Shown here piece after piece: positions 43,510 through 55,110 of a stretch of 64,000 bases of DNA. The position numbers and the translations under genes are program-made. Source of the DNA: Ignavibacteriota bacterium (lineage in GTDB: Bacteria; Bacteroidota; Ignavibacteria; Palsa-1295); NCBI GenBank assembly GCA_003151825.1, contig PLYO01000013.1, positions 33,161-97,160 on the forward strand, written 5' to 3'. The notes beneath the pieces were generated by a model. That model was not told the DNA's origin. It saw only the letters and a list, made by a program, of their open reading frames with translations, and ran no database searches. Position 1 is the first letter of the stretch. Each line of letters opens with the position of its first letter.

Positions 43510-45186
43510 ATGCCACGCACGCATCTTTTTCCAGTCTTTTTCGCGATCTTAGCCATCGCGGGATCGTCGTTGCCGATGATTTCCCCTGCGCGCGCCCAGC
43601 TTATGTATAACAATGGCGCGACGATCGTCACGAAGCCGAATTCCTCCGTGCAGGTCAACGGCGCGTACCAGAATCAAACCGGCTCCATCGACGATTCCGG
43701 CACCGTCACCATCACGACGGATTTTACCAATGCCACGCTCGCCACGGCCGGAGGGTCCGGCCTGTATAACATCGGGGGCAACTTCACGAACAATGGAACG
43801 TGGGTAGATAAAACGGGAACCGTCAATCTCGATGGTACTTCGAATCAGAACGTCGGTGGCACGACGATCACGACGTTTTACGATCTTCAATTTACCAACG
43901 GCGGCTCGAAAACGCTGACGCAGCAGGAGATTGTCGATAGCAATTGCTATTTCAATAATGGCATTTGCTACACCACCGCGACGGACGTTCTGCATTTCGA
44001 TGTAAACGGCAATTGGGTGAACATCTCCGGGATGCCGACGTCATCCTGCGCAAGCTACGTCGATGGCCCGTGCGAGAAGGATATGAATTCGACGAATTTC
44101 TTTCAGTTCCCAGTCGGTAAAGCGGGGCGCGCCAATACGTGCGGCATCACGCCACAAAGTTCTGCTGCAACGACCTATCTCACGCAGTATTTCGATTATT
44201 CCTACACCAATACCACAAGCATTCAATCGCCGCTCGTCACGGTCAGCAAGGTTCAATATTGGTTCGGCAATATCGTGAGCGGCAGCGCAAACGCGATCAT
44301 GCGGCTCTACTGGATTCCGGGCGATTATACGAGCGCGTCCTATATGGCGACGATTTCCAACCTTGTTGTTGGCCGGTGGGACACGCTCGCGCCGAATCCT
44401 CCGGGGCCCCAGCCGGCGTGGCTTACGGCGGGGGTGAGCGCGGTGCAGGCCGGTGCGACATATCAATCCGGCTGGATCGCTTCCGCCGTTGTAACGTCAG
44501 CACAGTATGGTACATCGACGATCAACCGGCCATTTACTCTCGCCTCCCTCACGTCGGACAATTCCCTGCCGGTTGAAATGGGGCTGTTTACTGCGCGGCA
44601 GGTGGAGAACAATGTCGTGCTCGATTGGCAAACATATAGCGAAATTGAATCGCTGGGCTTTGAACTCGATCGAAGCCGGGCTGGAAACAGCGGGAGTCAG
44701 GCTGGAAGCACTGGCCCACGCGTCCTTGGAAGTTATGTGAACGATACTGCGCTCATGGCCAAAAGCCCAACGGGTGCCTATTACCAAACGATTGACAATG
44801 ACAGCCTCACGACAGGAACTTATACTTACGATCTGTATCAAATCGACAAAAACGGCGCTCGCACGCTCGCGGGAACGCAGACCGTTGATTTTAGTGAGAT
44901 TGCCATTCCTAATGCGCTCGAGGTTTCGATCTATCCGAATCCCGCTGCGTCAAAGGCGAATGTGAATTTCGATCTTCCGATGGATGCCGCATCGCCCACG
45001 ATGCATGTCACCTTCAGCTTATTCGATGTAACAGGCCGTCTTGTGGCGCAGATAGACGAAGGCGACGCAGCGGCCGGGCCGCATCTCGCTTCGATCGACC
45101 TTTCGACGCTTACTGCGGGAACGTATAATCTTATCGTTGATGCCGATGCGAACCGAATCATGAGAAGGCTGCTGGTAATTAAGTAA
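43510..45186 (+). CDS. secreted protein with T9SS sorting domain
   Basis: 558 residues from the ATG at 43510. Signal peptide with core LFPVFFAILAIAGSSLPMIS and cleavage near ARAQ. The N-terminal third contains Asn/Thr-rich beta-helix-like repeats (NNGATIVTKPNSSVQVNGAY, NVGGTTITTFYDLQF). The module LPVEMGLFTARQVENNVVLD, then SEIESLGFELDRSRAGN, precedes a final T9SS sorting domain (LEVSIYPNPAASKANVNFDL to LTAGTYNLIVDADANRIMRR). A surface role is likely; no enzyme motif. Close to the next gene (2 bases apart). Confidence 0.82.
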   Translation: MPRTHLFPVFFAILAIAGSSLPMISPARAQLMYNNGATIVTKPNSSVQVNGAYQNQTGSIDDSGTVTITTDFTNATLATAGGSGLYNIGGNFTNNGTWVDKTGTVNLDGTSNQNVGGTTITTFYDLQFTNGGSKTLTQQEIVDSNCYFNNGICYTTATDVLHFDVNGNWVNISGMPTSSCASYVDGPCEKDMNSTNFFQFPVGKAGRANTCGITPQSSAATTYLTQYFDYSYTNTTSIQSPLVTVSKVQYWFGNIVSGSANAIMRLYWIPGDYTSASYMATISNLVVGRWDTLAPNPPGPQPAWLTAGVSAVQAGATYQSGWIASAVVTSAQYGTSTINRPFTLASLTSDNSLPVEMGLFTARQVENNVVLDWQTYSEIESLGFELDRSRAGNSGSQAGSTGPRVLGSYVNDTALMAKSPTGAYYQTIDNDSLTTGTYTYDLYQIDKNGARTLAGTQTVDFSEIAIPNALEVSIYPNPAASKANVNFDLPMDAASPTMHVTFSLFDVTGRLVAQIDEGDAAAGPHLASIDLSTLTAGTYNLIVDADANRIMRRLLVIK

Positions 45187-45188
45187 GA

Positions 45189-47351
45189 ATGATACAAATT
45201 ACGAATTACGAAAGCATGATCGATCATGCGCGAATTACGAACGATCGCTCTTCTAAGAACAGCGAACGTCTCCCGTTGGCCAAATTCGTCATTCGTCATT
45301 TGTCATTTGTCATTCTCCTCCTTTTACCCCTTACTTCTTACTTCTTACCTCGAGCGTATGCCCAAAGCGTCGGCATCAGCATTGCGGTCCCGGATAATTC
45401 CGCGCTGCTCCAGCTTCAGACTACTGCGCAGGGACTGCTTCTGCCACGCTTAACGAACGCGCAGATGCTTGCCGTCACCACGCCGGCCACGGGGGACCTC
45501 GTGTATAACTCCACCTACGTAAATTACTATTACTACAATGGCACGATCTGGACGCCGCTCGTGGGCAATGGATGGTCGCTGACAGGCAATAGCGGGACGA
45601 GTCCTTCGACGAATTTCCTTGGTACGATCGATGCCGAAGATCTCGTGCAAAAAACAAAGGCCATCGAGCACGTTCGTTTCTACAATGGCGGCAACGTGGG
45701 GCTTACGAATACGAATAACTCCGCCGAATCGCTTATCTTTTACGAGCCATCCGGCTCCGGGACACGCTATACCGGATTCAAAGCTGGAGTGCAGAAGGCG
45801 GATACATTAGGAGTGATTAGCCCCCATTATATCTGGCCGCTTGGCGGGGACGGGCTTCCTAATCAGGCGCTTGTCACCGATGGCTCCGGGGATCTTAGTT
45901 GGCATACCTTCGCGACCTTCAGCGGTAGTGGTTCGGAATTGCTCTGGAAACGCGGCTCGGCGGCGGGTGGTGAGTATTCGGATAGCACGGGAAGCAGCAG
46001 TACCGGACCCTATTCCATTGCAGCCGGGTACCATACGACCGTTACCGGCAACTACGAAGCGGTGTTTGGAGACAGCACGTCGGGAGTCTCCGGTTCGTAT
46101 GGGGCCGTCAATGGCGGCAGTGGCAACTCTTCGAATGGAGACGACGACGCCAGCGGCGGTGGCCAGGATAATTCCGCCGCCGCGACGGCCAGCTATATTG
46201 GAGGCGGTTCTAATAATGCGACCTCCGGTAACGAAGAAGTAGTTCTCGGTGGAAGCGGAAATTATTTCAGCGGCACCAATTCTACCATCATCGGAGGCAA
46301 AAATAACAATACCACCTGCAATCAGGAACTGCTTTATGGAAGCGGTTTCACGGATGGCACCTGCGGTTCCGTCGTCTTCAAAATGGGTACGCACACGCTG
46401 ATGGGTATTGGAACGGTCTCCCCGGCACAGGCGATGGACGTGAATGGAAATGTGAAATTTTCGGGATCTCTCAAGCCGAATGGGACTGCCGGATCGAGCG
46501 GGAAATACTTGCTGTCGGCAGGTGCCGGCTCGCCCCCGACCTGGGGCACGATTGCCATTGCTGCAACCAACTGGTTGCTCACAGGGACATCCGGCTCCAG
46601 CCCTGCGACCAATTATATCGGCACCGGCGATGTGCAGGACCTCGCCATTCGTACGAATAATGCCGAGCGAATGCGCGTCCTCGCGGCAGGACAGATCGTC
46701 ATCGACACGTCCACATCCACCCATCAGCTCACGTCCGTCCTGAAAACCACGACGACGGAAACTGCCGCGATCTTTGGCAATGCCTCAGGGAGTTCAACGT
46801 CACAGTCCGTTGGATGTTGGGGAACGGCTAATAACACGGGCACCTCGAACACGGGCACGATCGCGACACTTGCAACCGGCAACGGAAACACGACCGCCGG
46901 AACAACCAACGCGGCGCTGCAAATAAATCAGGGCGAGTTTGCGATGGGCCGCACGATCAAGCTGGCTTCTGCAGGGACTATCGTCGAGCCGGCTACGGCG
47001 GGAACGGCGTTTTCCCAGCAGGGGCCATCGGGTGTCATCCAGCTTTCGCTCAAGCTCGATCTAAACTCGACGGCGCCGACCGCCGGGGTCTTCGAGGACT
47101 TGGGCGACGTGACGATCAATAGCCAATTCATTTCGGCAAACAGCATTATCCTTGCCGGCGTTGTCCAAAAGATAAGTAGCGGTTTCGATCCGTATCCCAA
47201 CAACTCTGTTTATAAAGTAGATGTCGAAAGCCGCTCGGCCGGCTCTTGCGTAGTGCACATCGGGATGATTCCCTTTGTGACCGACGCCAGTAATTATCAT
47301 CCTTCCGATTATATTCGGATCGGATACACCGTTATCAATCCGGGAAGATGA
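45189..47351 (+). CDS. exported YadA-head-like surface protein, paralogue 1
   Basis: 720 residues. The signal peptide core (FVIRHLSFVILLLLPLTSYF, cleavage near AYAQ, about residue 59) is encoded by 7-base tandem repeats; the residues before it also include a repeat (ITNYESM). The mature N-terminus (GISIAVPDNSALLQLQTTAQ, GLLLPRLTNAQMLAV) is typical of fibre-like exported proteins. The centre has repeats of the type SIAAGYHTTVTGNYEAVFGD, AVNGGSGNSSNGDD and ASYIGGGSNNATSGNE, like YadA/trimeric autotransporter heads. It ends IRIGYTVINPGR. It has no T9SS domain and is paralogous to the next gene. Function probably adhesion; inferred. Confidence 0.75.
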   Translation: MIQITNYESMIDHARITNDRSSKNSERLPLAKFVIRHLSFVILLLLPLTSYFLPRAYAQSVGISIAVPDNSALLQLQTTAQGLLLPRLTNAQMLAVTTPATGDLVYNSTYVNYYYYNGTIWTPLVGNGWSLTGNSGTSPSTNFLGTIDAEDLVQKTKAIEHVRFYNGGNVGLTNTNNSAESLIFYEPSGSGTRYTGFKAGVQKADTLGVISPHYIWPLGGDGLPNQALVTDGSGDLSWHTFATFSGSGSELLWKRGSAAGGEYSDSTGSSSTGPYSIAAGYHTTVTGNYEAVFGDSTSGVSGSYGAVNGGSGNSSNGDDDASGGGQDNSAAATASYIGGGSNNATSGNEEVVLGGSGNYFSGTNSTIIGGKNNNTTCNQELLYGSGFTDGTCGSVVFKMGTHTLMGIGTVSPAQAMDVNGNVKFSGSLKPNGTAGSSGKYLLSAGAGSPPTWGTIAIAATNWLLTGTSGSSPATNYIGTGDVQDLAIRTNNAERMRVLAAGQIVIDTSTSTHQLTSVLKTTTTETAAIFGNASGSSTSQSVGCWGTANNTGTSNTGTIATLATGNGNTTAGTTNAALQINQGEFAMGRTIKLASAGTIVEPATAGTAFSQQGPSGVIQLSLKLDLNSTAPTAGVFEDLGDVTINSQFISANSIILAGVVQKISSGFDPYPNNSVYKVDVESRSAGSCVVHIGMIPFVTDASNYHPSDYIRIGYTVINPGR
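45198..45352. repeat. 7-base repeat blocks (ATTACGA, ATTCGTC/ATTTGTC, TTACTTC)
   Basis: ATTACGA units at 45198-45211 and again at 45233-45240; ATTCGTC-ATTCGTC-ATTTGTC at 45284-45318; TTACCCC-TTACTTC-TTACTTC-TTACCTC at 45324-45352. The last two blocks encode the signal peptide of the gene at 45189. Confidence 0.85.
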
Positions 47352-47393
47352 ACCACGATTTACAGGATTAAAAAGATTTTCAGGATAATAGAT

Positions 47394-49508
<2,115 letters not shown>

Positions 49509-49563
49509 ACCAGGACTAACAGGATGTTCAGGATAGGGAACTTCTGAGTAAGCCCCTTATGTC

Positions 49564-49698
49564 GTCATTGCGAGGAGGAATTGCGAAGCGGAGCAATTCC
49601 GACGAAGCAATCTCCCGGCTACGGCATGGAGATTGCTTCCCTCGATTCCTCGGGACCGAACGATCTCCCTCCGGTCGATTCGTTCTCCTCGCAATGAC
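49564..49698. repeat. palindromic GTCATTGCGAGGAG element, copy 2
   Basis: Starts GTCATTGCGAGGAG and ends with the inverse CTCCTCGCAATGAC. It includes GACGAAGCAATC and GGAGATTGCTTC as inner arms. Same family and length (135 bases) as 9197-9331. Confidence 0.85.
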
Positions 49699-49747
49699 GC
49701 TCAAACTTGCTGACTATCTATTTTCAACCGGCTCGTGTTTTTTTTCG

Positions 49748-49755
49748 TATCTTTG
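49748..49755 (+). promoter_or_regulatory. candidate TAnnTTTG promoter
   Basis: TATCTTTG 25 bases before the ATG at 49781, in the same TTCGTATCTTTGTA-like context as at 29680. It favours 49781 over 49757 as the start codon. Confidence 0.45.
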
Positions 49756-49780
49756 TATGCTAAAAACATTTCATCTTTTT

Positions 49781-50515
49781 ATGTGCTATACTAAAATTGT
49801 TCTTTTCGTCCTTTTTTCGATCGTTTTTACTGCCACGTCTTCGAGGGCGCAGCAATCCTCGGCGTCAAGCGGCTCGGATTTCCGCATTGGCATCGGGGTA
49901 TCGCTGGATCTTGGCAGTGCTTCCGAATTGCAGATATCGCACTCTCTTTCGGAACCGGAGTTCGGTGTCCCCGCCTTTTGGCCTACTGTCCCGCTCGTGT
50001 TCCTCATTCCCATGCGGTTTGGGAATTTCAAGATCGAGCCGGAAGTGGGAATTTATAGCTTCTCCTATATGATCAGTGGCGCGAAGGACTCGACCGGAAC
50101 TCAGATCGGGGTAACGGATGGCTATAGCTCTACCAGCATCCGGGTTGGCCTGGGCCTTTATTATACCCAGCAAGTGGCCGGAAATCTTTCCGCATACGTC
50201 GGCCCTCGTCTTGGGATCATCACGAACAGTATCGAGGCCGATAGTTATCCGCCGCCCGCAGACACTGGCGTGTTTGGCCAAAAAGCCTCTACCACCAATA
50301 CATCGAGGACAGATTTTTTTGTGGGCTTGACCTTAGGTGGCGAATACTTTTTCTCGAGTGCATTCTCGCTTGGCGCGGACGTGGGTTTCGAATACCGGAG
50401 CCTTGGCAACCAGACCACGACCGAAACGCCGGCTGTAAGTGGTACCCCAGCAGGGGCTACCACCGGCCACTCTTTTGAGACCAAAGAGGCCATTGTCGCG
50501 CGGGTGTATTTTTGA
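49781..50515 (+). CDS. outer-membrane beta-barrel protein
   Basis: 244 residues from the ATG at 49781 (an ATG at 49757 adds eight). Signal MCYTKIVLFVLFSIVFTATS with cleavage near SRAQ. The mature protein starts FRIGIGVSLDLGSAS and shows alternating strands (RFGNFKIEPEVGIYSFSYMI, SIRVGLGLYYTQQVAGNLSA, AFSLGADVGFEYRSLGN) ending IVARVYF with a terminal Phe, the OMP assembly signal. Family-level function cannot be named. The frame upstream of 49757 runs through a repeat and is not coding. Confidence 0.78.
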   Translation: MCYTKIVLFVLFSIVFTATSSRAQQSSASSGSDFRIGIGVSLDLGSASELQISHSLSEPEFGVPAFWPTVPLVFLIPMRFGNFKIEPEVGIYSFSYMISGAKDSTGTQIGVTDGYSSTSIRVGLGLYYTQQVAGNLSAYVGPRLGIITNSIEADSYPPPADTGVFGQKASTTNTSRTDFFVGLTLGGEYFFSSAFSLGADVGFEYRSLGNQTTTETPAVSGTPAGATTGHSFETKEAIVARVYF

Positions 50516-50533
50516 GAGGAAATCGCTTAGTCC

Positions 50534-52702
50534 TTATTTCACCGCATCCAGCACGATCTCCGCAATATCGCGGACCGAGACATTCTCGCTTTCGCCTTTG
50601 GCTTTGACGCCATCGGTGAGCATCGTCATGCAATAGGGGCACGCGCTGGCAACGACCTTTGCGCCGGTCGCTAAGGCTTCCTCGGTGCGTTCGATGTTAA
50701 TGCGCTTGCCGGATTTTTCTTCCATCCACATTTGTCCGCCGCCCGCCCCGCAGCAGAAGCCTTTGGAGCGGGAACGATCCATTTCGACGATGTCGAGGCC
50801 CGGAATGCTTTCGAGCGCATTCCGGGGCGCGTCGTAAATATCGTTCGAGCGTCCCAAATAGCAGGAATCGTGATAGGTCGCGCGTTCGAGCAATTCTTTC
50901 GTTGGCTTGATGCGGCCCGTGTCTAAAAGTTCCTTGATAAATTCGGTATGGTGCTGAACCTCATAATGCCCACCAAAATCCTTCCATTCGTTTTTGATTG
51001 CGTTGAAGCAATGCGGGCAGGTCGTAACGACTTTCGTAACCTGATAGCGGTTGAGCGTTTCGACATTTTCCTTGATGAGCATTTGCGCGAGATATTCATT
51101 CCCCATTCTTCTGGCGGGATCGCCGGTGCATTTTTCTTCATTGCCGAGAATACGAAAATCTATTTCCGCAAGCTGCATCAGCTCCGCGAAGGCGCGCGTA
51201 ATTTTCTTCGCCCGCTGATCGTAGGAACCCGCGCATCCAACCCAAAATAATATTGGAGCGTTTAATTTCCCATTCGTCCCATCAGCCCCGTCCGTCCCAT
51301 TACCATCGCCTTCCGCCATCGTAGTAATCCCCATCCCATGAGCCCACTCCCCGCGTTCCGATGGCGAAAAGGCCCACGGAGAGAAATTATTCTCCATGTT
51401 GCCGAAGGCGGATTGAAGCTCTGATGGGAAATTCGATTCCATCATCACCAGGTTACGCCGCAAGTCGATAATCTCATCGACGTGCTCGATAGTGACCGGG
51501 CATTCGGTCATGCAGGCCTGGCAGGTGGTGCATTGCCAAAGCATTTCTTCCGGAATGTAATCGCCCACGAATTTTTTCGACTCTACTTCCTCGCGTTTCA
51601 TCTTCGGCGATTGAAAGAGAAGCATTCCTTTCGCGTGATCGGTCTCTTGCGCTTGCGGAGTTACTAATTCATCGCCTGTCGCATCGCCGCTCGTTGCGAC
51701 TTTTGCTTTAACGATTTCGCCCGACCAGGAACCAAAACCATATTTTCCTTGCGCGGTGAGATAGGGAGCTTTATCCATCATCCGCGCATGCGTGGCGATA
51801 ATAATAAGTCGTGGATCGAGAATTTTACCAGTCACATTCGCGGGGCAGACCGCAGTGCAGCGCCCGCAGTGGGTGCAAGTGTCGCCATCCAAAAGCTGCT
51901 TCCATGTGAGGTCTTCGATGTCCGACGCGCCGTATTTTGTGATTGTCTCATCTTCGAAATTTATCGGCTTCAAATAATTTTTTTTGCGGAGATCGGAAAA
52001 ATAAACATTCGGGAGCGAGGTGATGACATGCAAGTGCTTCGAATACGGCAGGTAATTCATAAAGCCGAGCACGGCCAAGATATGCACCCACCAAAATACT
52101 TCATAAAGAACAGCCGTAAAAGCAAGTCCTGCAAATATCGGCGCCATCCACGAGGCCAGCCAATGATATTCATACGTATAAGCGCCGTGCATCGCAATGC
52201 GGGAAGCATTCCCAAGCGTGTACGCGCAAACGATGATGAGAATGAGCAGCAGAATAATTGTCGCATCTAATTTTTCATGCTTATCGCCCTCTAATCTTTT
52301 TACGTGAGTGATAAATCTGCGCCAGAGTGCCGCAACGACAGAAAGGACGACAAGAACAATAAACGCATCTTGCGATGCGGTGATGACGGAATAGACTGGT
52401 CCTAAAAAAGAGAGCGAAAAATGATTCGCGGTGAGGCCTTCGCCGATGGATTCGATGACAGCGAAAAGCAGCACCAGAAATCCCCAGAAGATAAAAGCGT
52501 GAATTGGCCCGGCGATGGGGTCGCGGAAAATTTTCGATTGGCCGATGGCAATGCCGAGCACGCGCTTTACGCGCTCGCTCGCGTGGTCGAAACGGTTCGT
52601 CCACTTGCCTAAGCGCAAGAAATCGGTGAGCCGTTTGCCGTTAATAATAATGCCCGCGAACGCGGCTATGAGGACGAGCGCGAAAATAATAGCTTTAATC
52701 AT
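50534..52702 (-). CDS. membrane Fe-S oxidoreductase, ETF:menaquinone oxidoreductase-like
   Basis: 722 residues. The N-terminal 240 residues have about six membrane segments like NarI/DsrM cytochrome b (HAFIFWGFLVLLFAVIESIG, WWVHILAVLGFMNYLPYSKH). Two ferredoxin [4Fe-4S] motifs follow: CTHCGRCTAVCP (about 275) and CTTCQACMTECP (about 389). The C-terminal part has two CCG domains of the HdrD type (CPHCFNAIKNEW, and GFCCGAGGGQMWMEE with ACPYCMTML). This layout matches proteins that pass electrons from ETF to menaquinone in beta-oxidation (EMO). The acyl-CoA dehydrogenase at 21242 would be a matching electron source. Partner ETF genes are not in the window. Confidence 0.85.
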   Translation of the reverse strand: MIKAIIFALVLIAAFAGIIINGKRLTDFLRLGKWTNRFDHASERVKRVLGIAIGQSKIFRDPIAGPIHAFIFWGFLVLLFAVIESIGEGLTANHFSLSFLGPVYSVITASQDAFIVLVVLSVVAALWRRFITHVKRLEGDKHEKLDATIILLLILIIVCAYTLGNASRIAMHGAYTYEYHWLASWMAPIFAGLAFTAVLYEVFWWVHILAVLGFMNYLPYSKHLHVITSLPNVYFSDLRKKNYLKPINFEDETITKYGASDIEDLTWKQLLDGDTCTHCGRCTAVCPANVTGKILDPRLIIIATHARMMDKAPYLTAQGKYGFGSWSGEIVKAKVATSGDATGDELVTPQAQETDHAKGMLLFQSPKMKREEVESKKFVGDYIPEEMLWQCTTCQACMTECPVTIEHVDEIIDLRRNLVMMESNFPSELQSAFGNMENNFSPWAFSPSERGEWAHGMGITTMAEGDGNGTDGADGTNGKLNAPILFWVGCAGSYDQRAKKITRAFAELMQLAEIDFRILGNEEKCTGDPARRMGNEYLAQMLIKENVETLNRYQVTKVVTTCPHCFNAIKNEWKDFGGHYEVQHHTEFIKELLDTGRIKPTKELLERATYHDSCYLGRSNDIYDAPRNALESIPGLDIVEMDRSRSKGFCCGAGGGQMWMEEKSGKRINIERTEEALATGAKVVASACPYCMTMLTDGVKAKGESENVSVRDIAEIVLDAVK

Positions 52703-52811
52703 TCAGAAATCGCCTATTTGAGGCACGGAAGAAACAAAATTACGATGAGGATGGAGCCGAACCAAATCCCAGCTCTCTTCTGTTAGCCGCGCCACTTAGC
52801 ACTTACTGCCC

Positions 52812-52964
52812 ATGAAACGCACCTACCAACCCAGCCGCCGGAAGCGGTCGAACAAACACGGATTTCGCTCGCGTATGGCCACCAAGAACGGTCGTCGCGT
52901 CCTGGCTTCGCGCCGCGCTAAAGGCCGTCATAAGCTCACCGTCTCCGACGAGCGAAAAGCTTGA
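52812..52964 (+). CDS. rpmH: 50S ribosomal protein L34
   Basis: 50 residues: [20 protein letters not shown] and [20 protein letters not shown] are the L34 signature. It is an exit-tunnel protein of the large subunit. The first gene of the near-origin cluster with rnpA. A short 7-base repeat (ACTTAGC-ACTTACT, 52792-52808) ends four bases before the ATG. Confidence 0.98.
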   Translation: MKRTYQPSRRKRSNKHGFRSRMATKNGRRVLASRRAKGRHKLTVSDERKA

Positions 52965-52970
52965 TTTCAG

Positions 52971-53037
52971 GTAAGAAGTAAGAGGTAAGAAGTAAGAAGT
53001 AAAACACCTCTTACCTCTTACTTCTTAATTCTTACTT
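52971..53037. repeat. inverted 7-base repeat blocks between rpmH and rnpA
   Basis: GTAAGAA/GTAAGAG units at 52971-53006 and the inverse TCTTACC/TCTTACT units at 53009-53037 form a long hairpin in the rpmH-rnpA gap, ending four bases before the rnpA ATG. Confidence 0.88.
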
Positions 53038-53041
53038 CAGA

Positions 53042-53485
53042 ATGTCTCGCCTCACGATCGATCGCCGTCATTCCTTTAGCGGGCGCGATAATCTCGACTG
53101 GTTTTTCGCTAATCGAAAGTGGATTCGGATCGGGCCTAATTCCATTATCGAATCGGCATGGGCGAAGCGACCGCTGCCGGAAGTATCGCCAGTCCCGAGG
53201 AATCGAGGGATGCGCGAAGCCGGTATCCGATTTCTTTTGCTCGCCTCGAAACGCTCGCACAAACGCGCCCACGACCGCAATAAAATCAAACGCTGGCTCC
53301 GCGCGGCGATTGCGGAAGTCCACGAATTTTCTACACTCGAAACACAGCTTGCCGCGCGCGGAGAGCAAGTGCTCGTCATGATGAGAATCTCGAAGCCGGT
53401 CCGCGAAGTGAAATGGGATGAGGTGGTAGAAAATGTTCGCAGGATTGCTGAACACCTGAAAAAACGACTTGCCCGATCGGATTGA
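53042..53485 (+). CDS. rnpA: ribonuclease P protein component
   Basis: 147 residues. The RNR motif region is present as SKRSHKRAHDRNKIKRWLRA (about residues 75-94), and the start RLTIDRRHSFSGRDNLDWFF fits the family. It aids the RNA subunit in maturing the 5' end of tRNA. Somewhat longer than the usual 110-130 residues because of an insertion at 38-62. Located directly after rpmH as in most bacteria. Confidence 0.95.
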   Translation: MSRLTIDRRHSFSGRDNLDWFFANRKWIRIGPNSIIESAWAKRPLPEVSPVPRNRGMREAGIRFLLLASKRSHKRAHDRNKIKRWLRAAIAEVHEFSTLETQLAARGEQVLVMMRISKPVREVKWDEVVENVRRIAEHLKKRLARSD

Positions 53486-53558
53486 TAGCCGCGCCTCGGT
53501 ATCGTTCTAATTTTTTCGTTGCACCAACTCTTCGTCCGGCCTGTTTCAGGTGGCTGCA

Positions 53559-55109
53559 ATGAAGCCGTTTATCTCACTGCTTTTTTTGTGCCTGTTTTCG
53601 GCACTCGTTGGGTTGTCCTGCGGTCCAAGTAAGGTGACACGGACGCAATCCACTTCGCCAAATTTCATCCCCACGGACGCGGAGTATCTCAAGGCGTACA
53701 CGCCCTTGGGCGATCTTTATATTCTCCACAACTGGCATGTCGATTCGGGTCGCGTGCGGGGCGTTGGCGTGCGGCTCGATAAGAACCGCGACACCCTGGA
53801 GCAGCGCGAATTCGACATCAGCGCTTCGGACGTATCCCTCTTCGAAACCAACACGAATGGGATTTCCTCTGCCGGTTCCGGCATGGCCATCGTGCTGGTG
53901 CTCCACGCAATCCTGACGATTTACTGCATCGAGAATCCGAAAGCGTGCTTTGGCTCGTGCCCAACATTTTATGCCAGCGACGGAAGAGGCGAGAAGCTGA
54001 TGGCGGAAGGATTTTCTTCGAGCATTCTTCCCAAGCTCGAAGCCGAAGATATTGACGCGCTCCCACGCGCTGTTCCACGCGGACGCATGCTTGACATTAC
54101 CATGAAGAATGAAGCGCTCGAAACGCACGTCGTTCGCGCCGTCGATCTCATGGCCGTTCCTCACGACTCCGGCACGCGCGTTTTTAAAACGGACGATGGT
54201 ATTTTTTACGAAGCCTCTTCGACGCGCAAACCAACGAAGGCCGTTGGATTGAATGGCGATGCGCTGGCATCGCTCCGCTTGTTCGATGGCGTCGAATATC
54301 ATTCCAAAACGGATTCGAACGATCTCGCGAAGAAAGAAACGCTCGATCTCGAGTTTGCTCCAACGGAAAATGGCTCCTACGGCATGGTCATCGGCTGCCG
54401 CCAGGCGTTCGTGAGCACGTATTTGTTTTATCAGGGAATGAGCTATCTCGGGCGTCAGGCCGGAGAGTATTTATCGCTCCTGCAAAATGGAGATTCGGCA
54501 ATGACCGAGACCTTCGACCGGTTTCGTTCGGCGCTCGGCGGTGTCGAGGCGTGGGCGGAGGATGAAAATGGAAATTGGAAAAAAGAAGGTGAAGTTACGG
54601 AAATGGGACCGATCGCTTCGGACATTCATCTCATAAAAATTACCTCGACAAACAGGCCGAAACACATTCGCCTCGTCATGCCGCAAGGCGCGTGGCGCAT
54701 AGATTACGTTGCGATGGCCAAACTTGCAGGTGAAGTCACGCCGATTGTCCTTCATCCATCCCTGCGTAAGCACACGCGCGATCAAATTCTTTTTTCCGAT
54801 ACATCGCGCTGGGCGTTGCGTCCGGATAATCTTTCGGATGCGCTCGTTACGCTGCCGGGAGATGAGTATCGCTACACCTTCAAATTGCCGGAGCATCCCG
54901 AACGATATGAGCTGTTTCTTCGATCGCGCGGGTATTATTTGGAATGGATGCGCGAGGACTGGCTTCGCGATGAAGACCCCATGCGCGCCGCGCTATTTTT
55001 CCTGAATCCAGAGGAAACCATGCGCGACGAAGCAGGCCGTTTCAAAGCTGTCGAAGAGGAAATGGAGACCGAGTTCTGGCGCACGAAAATTTCTCATAAC
55101 ATTCAATAA
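53559..55109 (+). CDS. lipoprotein of unknown function
   Basis: 516 residues from the ATG at 53559. Lipoprotein signal MKPFISLLFLCLFSALVGLSC (Cys21). A short membrane-like segment occurs at about 105-125 (GSGMAIVLVLHAILTIYCIE), followed by CFGSCPTFY with two cysteines. The middle and C-terminal domains (GMVIGCRQAFVSTYLFYQGM; WAEDENGNWKKEGEVTEMGP) are soluble. The FGSCPTFYA phrase is common to uncharacterised envelope lipoproteins. The next gene starts two bases after the stop. Confidence 0.7.
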   Translation: MKPFISLLFLCLFSALVGLSCGPSKVTRTQSTSPNFIPTDAEYLKAYTPLGDLYILHNWHVDSGRVRGVGVRLDKNRDTLEQREFDISASDVSLFETNTNGISSAGSGMAIVLVLHAILTIYCIENPKACFGSCPTFYASDGRGEKLMAEGFSSSILPKLEAEDIDALPRAVPRGRMLDITMKNEALETHVVRAVDLMAVPHDSGTRVFKTDDGIFYEASSTRKPTKAVGLNGDALASLRLFDGVEYHSKTDSNDLAKKETLDLEFAPTENGSYGMVIGCRQAFVSTYLFYQGMSYLGRQAGEYLSLLQNGDSAMTETFDRFRSALGGVEAWAEDENGNWKKEGEVTEMGPIASDIHLIKITSTNRPKHIRLVMPQGAWRIDYVAMAKLAGEVTPIVLHPSLRKHTRDQILFSDTSRWALRPDNLSDALVTLPGDEYRYTFKLPEHPERYELFLRSRGYYLEWMREDWLRDEDPMRAALFFLNPEETMRDEAGRFKAVEEEMETEFWRTKISHNIQ

Positions 55110-55110
55110 C

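Noticed and set aside
49559..49756. N-terminal extension of the barrel protein at 49781
   Set aside because: It translates the GTCATTGCGAGGAG repeat and would bury the signal peptide 60 residues inside.
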